From UBA1858 sp963976865 (GTDB lineage Bacteria > Pseudomonadota > Gammaproteobacteria > UBA4575): a DNA stretch of 64,000 nt. The position numbers and the translations under genes were made by a program. The notes under the pieces were generated by a model. The model did no database searches. It saw only the letters and a list, made by a program, of their open reading frames with translations, and was not told where the DNA came from. Where the stretch lies: the NCBI GenBank assembly GCA_963976865.1, contig CAXBLY010000003.1, forward strand, positions 1 through 64,000, written 5' to 3'. Positions 52,871-61,565 of this stretch are shown here, one piece after another; positions within the stretch are counted from its first letter, which is position 1, and every line of letters begins with the position of its first letter.

Positions 52871-52884
52871 GGTTGATATCAACC
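52871..52884. promoter_or_regulatory. Perfect GGTT-N6-AACC palindrome
   Basis: GGTTGATATCAACC is a 14-base perfect palindrome with the same core as the elements at 3295, 42671 and 48801. Confidence 0.6.
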
Positions 52885-53050
52885 GTATGAATAGTAATAG
52901 ATGGTGAATATGAACTAATGTCTGTACAGCAGTACAGTAATGACGTTAATTCATGAGTAGAGATGACTTGCTGAATTTCTCTGGCAGGCAGGGATAACCA
53001 TAAGTAAATAACGCTAAAGCCTGTATGTCTATGACCAGAAGCGTTAGCTA

Positions 53051-53416
53051 CTAGAATTGAGAGGTGCGCAGCAGAACGAGTGTACAGGCCATTTCTACAT
53101 CAATACCAGCTTCTTGCAATTGCTGTATGATTTTGGAATTTTCGGTACCAGGATTGAATATAATATGGTCAGGGGAAGCCTGAATAATGTCATTGACTAG
53201 GCCCGATATAATTGATGTTCTGACATATACTGTAATCGTATCAATTTTGTCAGGATAAGAAGCCAGATTGGGATAACATTTGCTCCCGTTAATCTCATCA
53301 TATTTAGGATTAATAGGCACGACAGTATGACCATTCTCGATTAACAGCATTTGAGCTTTATGTGAGTATCGGGATTTATCTTTACTTGCGCCGAGTATGG
53401 CTACTGTCTTGGACAT
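53051..53416 (-). CDS. CoA-binding domain protein (YccU-like)
   Basis: 121 residues with the CoA-binding Rossmann fold: VAILGASKDKSRYSHKAQMLL with the GAS phosphate loop, the GHTVVPINPKYDEINGSKCYP strand and loop, DTITVYVRTS, and the closing FNPGTEN segment. Members bind CoA or NAD and are of unknown role. Compared with most relatives the C-terminus is short. It stands 42 bases from the TetR gene on the same strand, so both could share a promoter. Confidence 0.85.
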   Translation of the reverse strand: MSKTVAILGASKDKSRYSHKAQMLLIENGHTVVPINPKYDEINGSKCYPNLASYPDKIDTITVYVRTSIISGLVNDIIQASPDHIIFNPGTENSKIIQQLQEAGIDVEMACTLVLLRTSQF

Positions 53417-53458
53417 GGTTTTAATTTAATTTTTTGATAGTAAGTGATTAGTTAACTG

Positions 53459-54088
53459 TTATTTATCAGTGTTATTATTTGACTGGAATAGCGCCTGTAA
53501 ATATATTTTGTATTGTTCCAGGTGCGCCTGAACCAGCCCAGGACAATCTGTTACACGCTCAAGCACGTATGCACCTTCCAGTGTCACCAGAAACATTTCG
53601 GCCAGTTTTTCAGGGTCTATACTAAATCTGGGCGGGTACTTCTTTACTATTTCTTCTATTTTTTCACTCAGGCATTTGTTCCACGCTTTTATTGTATCGG
53701 TTGCGATTTTATTGAAGTGTTTGTCAATCAACTGGTTCTCATAACTATAGCTGGCAAATAAACACCCAATGTGCTTTTTATCAATTTGTTTATGTAACTC
53801 CTGAATAAGCTGAACAAATTTTATTAACTGCTGAAGAGGATCATTACTTGAATGTATTGCCAGATCCATATTCTGTTCCAGTATGTCTATCTCCATGGAA
53901 GAGAATTTCTCAATTAAAATTTTTGCCAGATCTTTTTTACTGGAAAAGTGATAATAAAAAGTACCTTTAGTTATTCCAGCAGCATCAATTACTTCATCAA
54001 TCGACGTGCCGACTAGCCCTTGTTGCAGAGCGAGTGACATTGCAGTGTCGATGATTCCGTTTCTGGTAATACTTCCGTCTTTAGCCAC
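53459..54088 (-). CDS. TetR family regulator, probable repressor of the isochorismatase-like gene
   Basis: 209 residues. The N-terminal TetR helix-turn-helix is clear (AMSLALQQGLVGTSIDEVIDAAGITKGTFYYHFSSKKDLA), followed by a helical ligand domain with a Cys in the HIGCLFASYSYE segment. Divergent from the isochorismatase-like gene, with a TetR-type palindrome (54207-54228) in the intervening region, so autorepression and repression of the neighbour are expected. The ligand is unknown. A second, similar TetR gene lies at 55468. Confidence 0.88.
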   Translation of the reverse strand: MAKDGSITRNGIIDTAMSLALQQGLVGTSIDEVIDAAGITKGTFYYHFSSKKDLAKILIEKFSSMEIDILEQNMDLAIHSSNDPLQQLIKFVQLIQELHKQIDKKHIGCLFASYSYENQLIDKHFNKIATDTIKAWNKCLSEKIEEIVKKYPPRFSIDPEKLAEMFLVTLEGAYVLERVTDCPGLVQAHLEQYKIYLQALFQSNNNTDK

Positions 54089-54206
54089 TACTGCTTCCTC
54101 AATCCTGATGAGTGATAAATTTGTGGATACATATTTAAATATATTAGTAACAACTAATGTTTGTGCAAATTATTGCATACAAATCAATTGAAGCGTATAA
54201 ATGAAA

Positions 54207-54228
54207 TTATACCGACTAGTTGGTATAA
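54207..54228. promoter_or_regulatory. TetR-type operator palindrome
   Basis: TTATACC and GGTATAA flank GACTAGTT, giving a 22-base imperfect palindrome with the ACTAGT centre seen in many TetR/AcrR operators. It lies 41 bases before ATG 54269 and about 120 bases from the TetR start. Confidence 0.72.
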
Positions 54229-54268
54229 ATTGAATATGATTTTTTGCCCGACCTACAGGAGAATAGCG

Positions 54269-54979
54269 ATGAAAATAGTAGTCCCTGAGCTTCCAGCACA
54301 ATGGAAAAATCTTGATTTTGTAAACATATTGAGTCAACCCACTGCATTCATATCGATAAGCCAATGTAATAGCCTATACAGTCCCAAAGGCGTACAGGGA
54401 AAGGAAAAACAATGGGAACGCGGAACACTGGAAAATACAATCAAAGTTGCCAAAGCGTGCCGTAATGCAGATATGAAATTTTTCTGGATCGGTTACAACG
54501 TATTCCGTGATGATTATCCAATGACGCCATTGGACGAAGCTCAATACGGGCTTTGGAATAAAGATTTTAAGGCGAGTCAAATGACAGCCGAAGAAAAGGC
54601 ATGGGATATCGCCCTGGTCGATGAACTCAAAGAAATATCGCAGCCGGAAGATCAGGAATTTCTAGAGTTTGCGCATCAAAGTTCATTTGTGGGAACCCCG
54701 TTAAAGTTAATGCTTGAACGCGCGGGCATTAAGACCATTATCCTTTGTGGAATTCATCTGGACTGGTGCATCGAAGGAAATGCACGTGCTGCGAGAGATG
54801 ATGGTTTCATGCCAATTGTTGTAGGTGATGCATGTTCATGTGCAGATCAAAAAAATGATACTGCAACAATGGAAAGAATTAATAATATTGTCTGTCCAGT
54901 ACTGTCAGCAGACCAGATTGTTGAAATGATAAATCAGGGACAAGGCAATACATCACTGAAGCAGGCATGTGCCGGGTAG
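54269..54979 (+). CDS. Isochorismatase-like cysteine hydrolase with altered catalytic residues
   Basis: 236 residues with the isochorismatase fold: the first strand TAFISISQCNSLYSPKG, the SSFVGTPLKLML segment and IILCGIHLDWCIEGNARAARDDGF with the catalytic Cys. The usual Asp of the first strand is Ser and the usual Lys before the SSF segment is absent, so the Asp-Lys-Cys triad keeps only Cys. The protein may be a binding protein or use another mechanism. Start ATG 54269 with AGGAG is preferred to TTG 54161, which lies before the operator. It is divergent from the TetR gene and ends at a strong terminator. Confidence 0.82.
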   Translation: MKIVVPELPAQWKNLDFVNILSQPTAFISISQCNSLYSPKGVQGKEKQWERGTLENTIKVAKACRNADMKFFWIGYNVFRDDYPMTPLDEAQYGLWNKDFKASQMTAEEKAWDIALVDELKEISQPEDQEFLEFAHQSSFVGTPLKLMLERAGIKTIILCGIHLDWCIEGNARAARDDGFMPIVVGDACSCADQKNDTATMERINNIVCPVLSADQIVEMINQGQGNTSLKQACAG

Positions 54980-55027
54980 GCAACTGAATACGCATACATG
55001 AATGAATCCCTGATAGTAAATTTGCAT

Positions 55028-55064
55028 AATGCTTTTGCGTAAATATAAAGCGCAAAAGCATTTT
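55028..55064 (+). terminator. Intrinsic terminator
   Basis: AATGCTTTTGCG and CGCAAAAGCATT form a perfect 12-bp stem around an 11-base loop, followed by a short T run, 49 bases after the isochorismatase-like gene. Confidence 0.8.
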
Positions 55065-55467
55065 CTGTAAAATCAGATAATGCCTTTGTTCAACGTAAAT
55101 GACAGTCAAGAGCTGAGTAGCGTTATTTGATTTTTTGTCATCAGACAAGGTTCGTTGTCAGCACTGCTATCCTGTGCCTGCAGACGACAGTGTATTGAGG
55201 ATAAAGTCTTACTTGATGTGCCAGACATTCCAGACAATAAACTGTCTTAATGCCTCATATTAAATTGATGCGATGGCAGGCACACACTTGATAATGGCAG
55301 ATAAAATCCAGCCACGTTTGAATAAGCTGGCAGGATCATCTGGACATTTCCTATCGATAGCGATAACTTGCCAGTACATAAAGAAGTAATAGTGCTATTT
55401 ATGTGTAATTGGTTAGATATACCAGGATTTTCCATACCTGTTTATCATACGCAGAGTTAATATAATT
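55065..55467. other. Intergenic stretch
   Basis: No gene or repeat of note. It should hold the promoter of the second TetR gene. Confidence 0.35.
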
Positions 55468-56109
55468 ATGTCCGCCAGATCTCAAAACATTCGTGTTAAC
55501 AGTATTAATACAAGAAAAAGAATTCTTGATATTGCTCAAATGATGATACTGGAATATGGCTACTCTGGTGCTTCGATAGACCTGATTATAGAGAAGGCCT
55601 CAATTACGAAAAGTGGATTTTTCTATCATTTTGAAAGCAAAAGAGATTTGGCGATAAGCCTTCTTGTCAGTTTTCTCGAAGAGAACAAAATGATTGCCGA
55701 ACAATTTTTGTTGACGGTGAGAAAGGAAACTGATGATCCACTCAAACAATTATTACGCTATATAGAATTATATGCCGAGTTGGCAAATGAGTTGCCGTCA
55801 GGACATCCCGGCTGTCTGGTTGCGGCCTATATCTATGAGTCAAGACAGTTTGATGATGAGATTCATGAAATTGCACGCAAAGGTATGCAGGATTGGGAGA
55901 AAATACTGGAAGGACTGATATATAAAACTAAAAATGAGTATCCGGCAGTAGTAGGCGTGGATGCTGAAGACCTTTCCAGTATGTTTACAGGAGTATTTGA
56001 AGGTGGAATTATTCTTTCCAAGCTGGTGAGAGATCCAAAGAAATTGGGCGCCCAGGTCATGCATTACCGTAGATATCTGCAACTCATTTTTCAGGAAAGT
56101 GTCGGCTAA
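55468..56109 (+). CDS. TetR family regulator
   Basis: 213 residues with an N-terminal helix-turn-helix (AQMMILEYGYSGASIDLIIEKASITKSGFFYHFESKRDLA) and a helical domain with HPGCLVAAYIYES, matching the same region of the regulator at 53459, so the two are paralogues. The ligand is unknown. It is not close to an operator I can recognise and is followed by small genes of the DUF4242, NTF2-like and FMN-reductase types, which it may control. Confidence 0.88.
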   Translation: MSARSQNIRVNSINTRKRILDIAQMMILEYGYSGASIDLIIEKASITKSGFFYHFESKRDLAISLLVSFLEENKMIAEQFLLTVRKETDDPLKQLLRYIELYAELANELPSGHPGCLVAAYIYESRQFDDEIHEIARKGMQDWEKILEGLIYKTKNEYPAVVGVDAEDLSSMFTGVFEGGIILSKLVRDPKKLGAQVMHYRRYLQLIFQESVG

Positions 56110-56309
56110 AATTCATTTGTTAATTTGCCATATTTGATAATTGATCACTGAAACTCACATCTTCAGTCTGAGAGGCAATGTGTTTTATTTGTACTCAAAG
56201 TACTAAAAACTGATCACAGCATATATCTGCAGGATTCACTGACTTATAATTTCAACACAGTCGTTAACCCCATGAAAATATTTAATAAATAAATCCAAGG
56301 AGAATATTT

Positions 56310-56573
56310 ATGGCTACTTATGCAGTGAACCGCAACCTCAAAGGTATATCAATGGAAGATTTGGGGAAAGCGCAAAAAGCAGCAATAGCATCAAGTGAGG
56401 AATCTACAAAAAATGGTGTCGCTGTTAAATACATTCGAAGCAATTTTTATCCGGACGATGGGCAATGCACTTGCCTGTTTGAAGCTGGTAGTGCTGATGA
56501 TGTAAAGGCAGTTAATCAGAAAGCTTCCTTGCCGTTTGATAAAATAAAAGAGGTGTTAGACCTTAATCCATAG
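56310..56573 (+). CDS. DUF4242-type small protein
   Basis: 87 residues with a ferredoxin-like alpha/beta fold pattern: YAVNRNLKGISMEDLGKAQKA, the central strand VKYIRSNFYPDDGQCTCLFEA and a C-terminal helix KASLPFDKIKEVL. The DGQC-C motif resembles members annotated as nickel-binding or DUF4242. AAGGAG precedes ATG 56310. The function is unknown; its neighbours suggest small-molecule oxidation or detoxification. Confidence 0.75.
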   Translation: MATYAVNRNLKGISMEDLGKAQKAAIASSEESTKNGVAVKYIRSNFYPDDGQCTCLFEAGSADDVKAVNQKASLPFDKIKEVLDLNP

Positions 56574-56682
56574 CATGTACTTTTATGTCGGATCTGGGAA
56601 TATCTGCTTCTAAAGTAAAGACTGAAGTAGCAGCTTTATTTTCAAATTTGGTCATACCACGTGTCATGGAGCGTAGACAGTG

Positions 56683-57120
56683 ATGAGTCAAACGGATAGT
56701 AGAAGAGATGTTACTAGTGTAGTAGATCGTGAGACAGAATCATTTATTAAAAAAGATGTAGATTTGTACTTGAGTACTATCCACCCGGATATGGTCTGGG
56801 TCTGGCCACCCAGCACAACATCACATGACCCTATTGATTGGGTCATGCCTCTGGGCAGATTTGATCGGGAACGGTGGGGCGATTATTTTAAATCCTTTTT
56901 TGCCAAATACGAACTTATCTATAACGATAGAAATATAAAGCGAATAGATATCACAGCACAAAATGACGGCGCCTTTGCGGTTGTAGATGTCGATACACGC
57001 TGGAAGTCAAGTAGTGGGGATGAGCTTCATTGGCTGGGGCGCATAGGAAAGACATATACTCTTAAGAACAACAGATGGATGATGATTGCCCAGTTTGGTC
57101 CTGTCGAACTGACGCTCTAG
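56683..57120 (+). CDS. NTF2/SnoaL-like protein
   Basis: 145 residues with the NTF2-like cone fold: the helix RETESFIKKDVDLYLSTIHPDMVWVWPP, the strand FAVVDVDTRWKSSSGDELHWLGR and the final YTLKNNRWMMIAQFGPVEL. SnoaL-type proteins are small enzymes or binding proteins for cyclic or aromatic compounds. ATG 56683 follows GGAG; GTG 56680 is an alternative. It lies 110 bases after the DUF4242 gene on the same strand. Confidence 0.8.
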   Translation: MSQTDSRRDVTSVVDRETESFIKKDVDLYLSTIHPDMVWVWPPSTTSHDPIDWVMPLGRFDRERWGDYFKSFFAKYELIYNDRNIKRIDITAQNDGAFAVVDVDTRWKSSSGDELHWLGRIGKTYTLKNNRWMMIAQFGPVELTL

Positions 57121-57136
57121 TTATCTGCACATCACT

Positions 57137-57196
57137 CAGTAAACACACAGTCTCCGGCGAATCGTCTTTTCAGTCGTAATGATTCTGTGTTTACTG
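57137..57196. repeat. Long inverted repeat
   Basis: CAGTAAACACA (57137-57147) and TGTGTTTACTG (57186-57196) are exact inverses separated by 38 bases that include GAATC and GATTC. It lies after the NTF2-like gene with no T run, so it is probably a processing or binding structure rather than a simple terminator. Confidence 0.6.
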
Positions 57197-57415
57197 TCGG
57201 GATGTGAATTACTGAATAGTGAACGGTGAGATAACAGCAGATTCATCATAATATAAATGATGTCATGTACCCATATACCTATCTAGACATTCTTTGCTGA
57301 TAAAGTTAACTTGTCGAGGCTGGCATTGGTCGCGCATGACTGTCGTGCTAATGAGTGCAAGCAGGAAATAATAGTTAGGAAATTCCTCTGAATAACATTT
57401 ATATGGAGTAACAGA

Positions 57416-58024
57416 ATGAAAATCGGGATTATTAGTGGAAGCCATCGCAGTCCTTCACAGAGTGAAAAGGTGGCAAAATACATGGACAAGTGCTTAAGTG
57501 ACGCAGGGGTAGATACCTGGGTTTATCTGTTAGCCAATAATCCCTTGCCACTTTGGGACCAATCTATCTGGGAGGGAAATGAGGCGTGGACTAAACGTCT
57601 GGATCCACTTAAAAAGGAACTGGGTGAATGTGATGGGTTTATCGTGATTTCACCAGAATGGCATGGGCAGGTGCCTTCCGGTTTGAAAAACTTTTTTCTT
57701 TTGTTTAGTCAGGCAGAATTAGGGCATAAGCCTGCATTACTTGTCGCTGTTTCATCCGGTGACGGTGGTGCGTATCCAATTGCTGAACTACGTATGAGCA
57801 GCTATAAGAATAATCGAATTTGTTATATCCCCGAGCATTTAATTGTACGCAAGGTGGAAAAAATCTTAAATGAGCGCACAGATGACAATGACGAAAGCTC
57901 GGATGCTTACTATCGTGAGCGTATTAACTGGGCGTTAAAAATATTACTGGGTTACACTACAGCGCTGAAGCCCATGCGCGATACCACACAGCTCACTCAC
58001 GACAAATTTGGTTTTGGCATGTAA
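57416..58024 (+). CDS. NAD(P)H-dependent FMN reductase family protein
   Basis: 202 residues of the flavodoxin-like NADPH-FMN reductase family: the phosphate-binding ISGSHRSPSQSEKVA near 6-20, VISPEWHGQVPSGLKNFF near 80-97 and the flavin-stacking VSSGDGGAYP near 120. It would reduce quinones or flavins in the cytoplasm. GGAG lies upstream of ATG 57416. The C-terminal extension after 150 (NERTDDNDESSDAYYRE) is longer and more acidic than in most members. It may act with the small genes upstream. Confidence 0.88.
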   Translation: MKIGIISGSHRSPSQSEKVAKYMDKCLSDAGVDTWVYLLANNPLPLWDQSIWEGNEAWTKRLDPLKKELGECDGFIVISPEWHGQVPSGLKNFFLLFSQAELGHKPALLVAVSSGDGGAYPIAELRMSSYKNNRICYIPEHLIVRKVEKILNERTDDNDESSDAYYRERINWALKILLGYTTALKPMRDTTQLTHDKFGFGM

Positions 58025-58102
58025 AAGGGAGTGTGTTTATTCTCCCGCCAGTTGGGTAACTTATGCGGGCGTACAGCCTGAAATTATGTACGGCTTATGT
58101 TT

Positions 58103-58591
58103 TTAGTCTTCTGCCGTCGTGTCTGCTTCTATTGCCATTAGAAGTTTAAATAAGGATTTAAACGACTGAACCATTTCAGACGCATTCATCATTTCAAATT
58201 CTGACTGATTGAATTCCGGATTTTTTGAAGCATTCTTCCAGTTCATATATGTCTGTGGATTCATGAAAATAACCATCATGTTCATATATTTAACTGGATC
58301 ACTCAGGCTTTTGAGTACGGTTTTCATCTGCTCAGGGTGAGTCGCGCATTCCAGTATTGAATTCACTGTGGCAGGATTGTTTACGGATTTTACCAGTTGC
58401 ATGAATCTAACAGGGTCAGACATGGTGTTGGCCATTGCTTCAGGATCGTATAATTCTACTGGCGCATTACACTCGGACATATAGCTTTCCATGTCGTCCT
58501 CGATGTCCTGTTCTGAATTTCCAAACGCAGGCGAAAAGCTTATCGCTAAAGTGGATAAGGTAATAAGTAAAACTGACCTGGATAAGTTCAT
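58103..58591 (-). CDS. Exported helical-repeat protein of unknown function
   Basis: 162 residues with a signal peptide (core VLLITLSTLAISFSPAFG, cleavage after about residue 24). The mature part contains repeated helical units with the motif DPVRFMQLVKSV, THPEQMKTVLKSL, SDPVKYMNMMVIF and NPQTYMNWKNAS, each built around an xxPxxxM pattern. Cys42 and Cys82 may pair. The function is unknown. It converges on the FMN-reductase gene. Confidence 0.72.
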   Translation of the reverse strand: MNLSRSVLLITLSTLAISFSPAFGNSEQDIEDDMESYMSECNAPVELYDPEAMANTMSDPVRFMQLVKSVNNPATVNSILECATHPEQMKTVLKSLSDPVKYMNMMVIFMNPQTYMNWKNASKNPEFNQSEFEMMNASEMVQSFKSLFKLLMAIEADTTAED

Positions 58592-58826
58592 AGTATCTCT
58601 TGGGCTTGTACAATATTAATCGGTATTATTTAGATCATCGTATCTGGCTTTAAAGCCGGAACAGAACCCCTGTGATTTTATAATAATTCGTTTATTAAGA
58701 AGTGAATTCATCACCTCTTGCTCATGGTGCTATTATTAATTTGAGTACTCGCTTTGTACATGATATGCATATAAATTGACAATGAAATTTTCTCAGAATA
58801 AAACAACGGTAATATTAAGGGATATT

Positions 58827-59945
58827 ATGAAGATTGGCGTGCCAAGGGAAATCAAGAATCAGGAACACCGTGTTGGCCTGACACCGGCCTCAGTTAAAGA
58901 GTATGTTTTACGCGGTCATGAAGTATATGTGGAAACAAATGCAGGCGTTGGCATAGGTGCTAATGATGAGTGTTTTCGGGCCGCTGGTGCGGCTATTGAA
59001 AATAAGGCATGCGATATTTTTGCCAAGGCAGAGATGATCGTAAAAGTGAAAGAGCCTCAGTCTTCTGAGTATGAACTGTTGCGGGAAGGGCAAATTCTTT
59101 ACGCATATTTGCATCTGGCACCTGATTCCAGGCAGACCTGTGGGCTTCTAAAATCAGGCTGTACTGCTATCGCTTATGAAACCGTAACAGATGGATCTGG
59201 TAAGTTGCCACTTCTGGCGCCTATGTCAGAAGTAGCAGGCAGGTTATCTATACAGGCAGCTGCCCATTGTTTAGAGAAGCATAACGGAGGTCAGGGGTTA
59301 CTACTTGCAGGAGTGCCAGGCGTACCTCCCGCCAGAGTGGTTGTCATCGGTGGAGGTGTGGTTGGCACCAATGCAGCAAAAATTGCACTGGGTATGGGTG
59401 CCGAAGTATCGATTCTGGACCGTTCTCTAAGTCGGTTGCGAGAACTTGATGATTTGTTTAAAGGTAGAATTAGAAGCCTGTACTCTACCAAAGACACTCT
59501 GGAATCAGAAGTCAGGGAATCGGATGTAGTGATTGGTAGTGTTTTGATACCAGGTGCATCAGCGCCAAAGCTGGTGACGCGTGAAATGCTAAGTACAATG
59601 AAACAGGGGGCAGTACTGGTCGATGTTGCAATTGACCAGGGAGGGTGTTTTGAAACTTCCAAGGCAACGACACATGATAATCCCACTTATATTATTGATG
59701 GGATTGTGCATTACTGTGTGACTAATATGCCAAGCGCCGTGCCTAAGACTTCCTGTCATGCTCTGAATAACGCTACATTAAGACATGGCCTGTCACTTGC
59801 TGAGCATGGTTTGCAGGCTTTATGTGATCCGCATTTAAGAGCAGGTTTAAATATTTATGCCGGCAAAATAACAAACGAGCATGTCGCTAAAAGTCTGGAC
59901 ATGGAATACCACGATCCGGATAAACTGCTTGCGGGTAAAATATAA
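58827..59945 (+). CDS. ald: Alanine dehydrogenase
   Basis: 372 residues of the alanine dehydrogenase/PNT family: MKIGVPREIKNQEHRVGLTPASV, the substrate-site VKVKEPQ (Lys near 75), the NAD-binding VIGGGVVGTNAAKIALGMGAEV near 173 and the NMPSAVPKTSC region near 299. It converts alanine to pyruvate and ammonium with NAD or the reverse, linking carbon and nitrogen metabolism. ATG 58827 is preferred over TTG 58776 because the family begins there; AAGGGA lies upstream. It stands alone. Confidence 0.95.
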   Translation: MKIGVPREIKNQEHRVGLTPASVKEYVLRGHEVYVETNAGVGIGANDECFRAAGAAIENKACDIFAKAEMIVKVKEPQSSEYELLREGQILYAYLHLAPDSRQTCGLLKSGCTAIAYETVTDGSGKLPLLAPMSEVAGRLSIQAAAHCLEKHNGGQGLLLAGVPGVPPARVVVIGGGVVGTNAAKIALGMGAEVSILDRSLSRLRELDDLFKGRIRSLYSTKDTLESEVRESDVVIGSVLIPGASAPKLVTREMLSTMKQGAVLVDVAIDQGGCFETSKATTHDNPTYIIDGIVHYCVTNMPSAVPKTSCHALNNATLRHGLSLAEHGLQALCDPHLRAGLNIYAGKITNEHVAKSLDMEYHDPDKLLAGKI

Positions 59946-60114
59946 ACCATAACTTCATGTCTGGTTTTAAGCGTTTCATTTTTAATGCCTCTATGGAAAA
60001 AGTGCTGTTTCTGTAAACAATATGCTGTTTTATCAAGGCATTTATAACAATAAGTCTTGTCATTAATAGCGCCCAATGTACAATTGTTTGTCTACTGAAT
60101 TTAGGAGGTGTGCT

Positions 60115-60501
60115 TTGAATACTAAAAATCTGGGTAAAACAATTGGAATCCATTTTTTGTTAGTGATTTTTATATATGGTGCAGTACTAAGTCCTGCATT
60201 GTCTGCCATTGTTTCTTCAGACGAATTACTTTCCAGTTATCAGGCCACTGAGAAAAGAACCGAATTAGCCCAGTTGTTTGATCGTGCAGATGTACAACAG
60301 GAACTTACCAAGCGCGGAGTAGATCCTGCCTTGGCAAAATCACGTATTGTTGGTATGACTGATGCAGAAATATCAAAACTCACTCAGGACCTTGAAAAAC
60401 TTCCTGCAGGCCAGGGTGTTTTAGGGGTTATCGTACTAGTGCTCGTAATTTTATTGCTAACTGAGATTCTTGGTTATACTGACGTTTCTGACAAAGTCTA
60501 G
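60115..60501 (+). CDS. PA2779 family exported protein
   Basis: 128 residues with a signal sequence (core IHFLLVIFIYGAVLSPAL, cleavage after LSA) and the family pattern: SSDELLSSYQATEKRTELAQLFDRADVQQELTKRGVDP, RIVGMTDAEISKLTQDLEKLPAG and a C-terminal membrane helix GVIVLVLVILLLTEILG. AGGAGG lies six bases before TTG 60115, which is therefore the start, instead of the ATG at 60076. It overlaps the PA2778 gene by 32 bases in a usual pairing of unknown function. Confidence 0.88.
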   Translation: MNTKNLGKTIGIHFLLVIFIYGAVLSPALSAIVSSDELLSSYQATEKRTELAQLFDRADVQQELTKRGVDPALAKSRIVGMTDAEISKLTQDLEKLPAGQGVLGVIVLVLVILLLTEILGYTDVSDKV

Positions 60502-61462
60502 CGTTGCTGGAAAACGATTACACACTCGTTTTCTGGTATTAATATTAATTCTTGTAACACTGGCTGGTTGCGCGTCTACTTCTCCTGAGCTTGCTGTGAT
60601 TTATCAGCAAGCGTCGGGGGATTTTGATCGTGACCATTTAATTGACCCAGTCGCTTTCTATCCTCAGAAACGTTACCAGTGTGGTCCAGCGGCATTAGCA
60701 ACAATTTTAATCCACAGTGGCATACCTGCCACACCTGATTCGCTTGTTCATAGTGTATATATTCCTGATCTTAAGGGTAGTTTGCAGGTTGAAATGCTGG
60801 TGGCTACTCGACAACATAAACGTCTTGCCTACGAATTAGACCCTACACTAGAATCTCTTTTTCAGGAAATAAACTCGAACGTTCCTGTGCTGGTGTTGCA
60901 AAATCTTGGATTTGAATTTTGGCCCAGATGGCATTATGCAGTTGTTGTAGGCTACGATTTAACAAAACGCACAATTACATTACATTCAGGAACAACAAAA
61001 AACTATACAATGAAGTTAGTTACGTTTGAACGTACATGGAAGCGGGCAGACAACTGGGCAATGCTTGCAGTAGCGCCAGGCGTAACTACGAAGAGTATGA
61101 ATGAAGATGAGTATTTTATTTCCGCTGTGGCGTTTGAAAAAGTAAACCAGCCGCAAGTAGTGGAAAAAGTGTATCTGGCTGGAGTGAAGCGTTGGCCCAG
61201 TGCGCTTTTACTTAAAACAGCTTATGCGAATTTTTTGTATCATCAAAATCGCCTGGATGAATCAGCAGAACAATATCAGGCGATACTGAATATCCATCCG
61301 GATGATGCAACAGTACACAATAATCTGGCCCAGGTATTAATGGAAATGGGGCAAATGGATCTTGCTGAACGTCATGCGTCTATAGCTGTTGAATTGGGTG
61401 GTCAGTACGCTGATCGATACAGCCAAACACTCAATGAAATAAGATCGCTCAGGCAAAAGTAA
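60470..61462 (+). CDS. PA2778 family cysteine peptidase-like lipoprotein with TPR repeats
   Basis: About 330 residues. A signal with lipobox LVTLAGC (Cys34) precedes a C39-like papain-fold domain with catalytic Cys in YQCGPAALATIL near 70 and His in WHYAVVVGYD near 145. Two or three TPR repeats follow (about 235-320, ANFLYHQNRLDESAEQYQAIL). It should be an outer-membrane lipoprotein with peptidase-like activity. The start is uncertain: TTG 60470 lies within the PA2779 gene, and no ribosome site supports any other start. Confidence 0.85.
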   Translation: MVILTFLTKSSVAGKRLHTRFLVLILILVTLAGCASTSPELAVIYQQASGDFDRDHLIDPVAFYPQKRYQCGPAALATILIHSGIPATPDSLVHSVYIPDLKGSLQVEMLVATRQHKRLAYELDPTLESLFQEINSNVPVLVLQNLGFEFWPRWHYAVVVGYDLTKRTITLHSGTTKNYTMKLVTFERTWKRADNWAMLAVAPGVTTKSMNEDEYFISAVAFEKVNQPQVVEKVYLAGVKRWPSALLLKTAYANFLYHQNRLDESAEQYQAILNIHPDDATVHNNLAQVLMEMGQMDLAERHASIAVELGGQYADRYSQTLNEIRSLRQK

Positions 61463-61565
61463 ATTCCCCAATTATTCATTTCTTCAGTCTGTAACAGTAA
61501 AGTAAAAATAGCCGATTACTCTGATTATAAACACGCAGCTTTATGTGTATCTCATGACTATAAAG

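Noticed and set aside
58040..58100. Hairpins between the FMN reductase and the convergent gene
   Set aside because: Stems of five pairs with long loops and broken T runs; not convincing as terminators.
58655..58685. Minus-strand GG-N10-GC before the helical-repeat protein
   Set aside because: Reads GGGGTT and CGGC at the two elements; no enhancer palindrome nearby.
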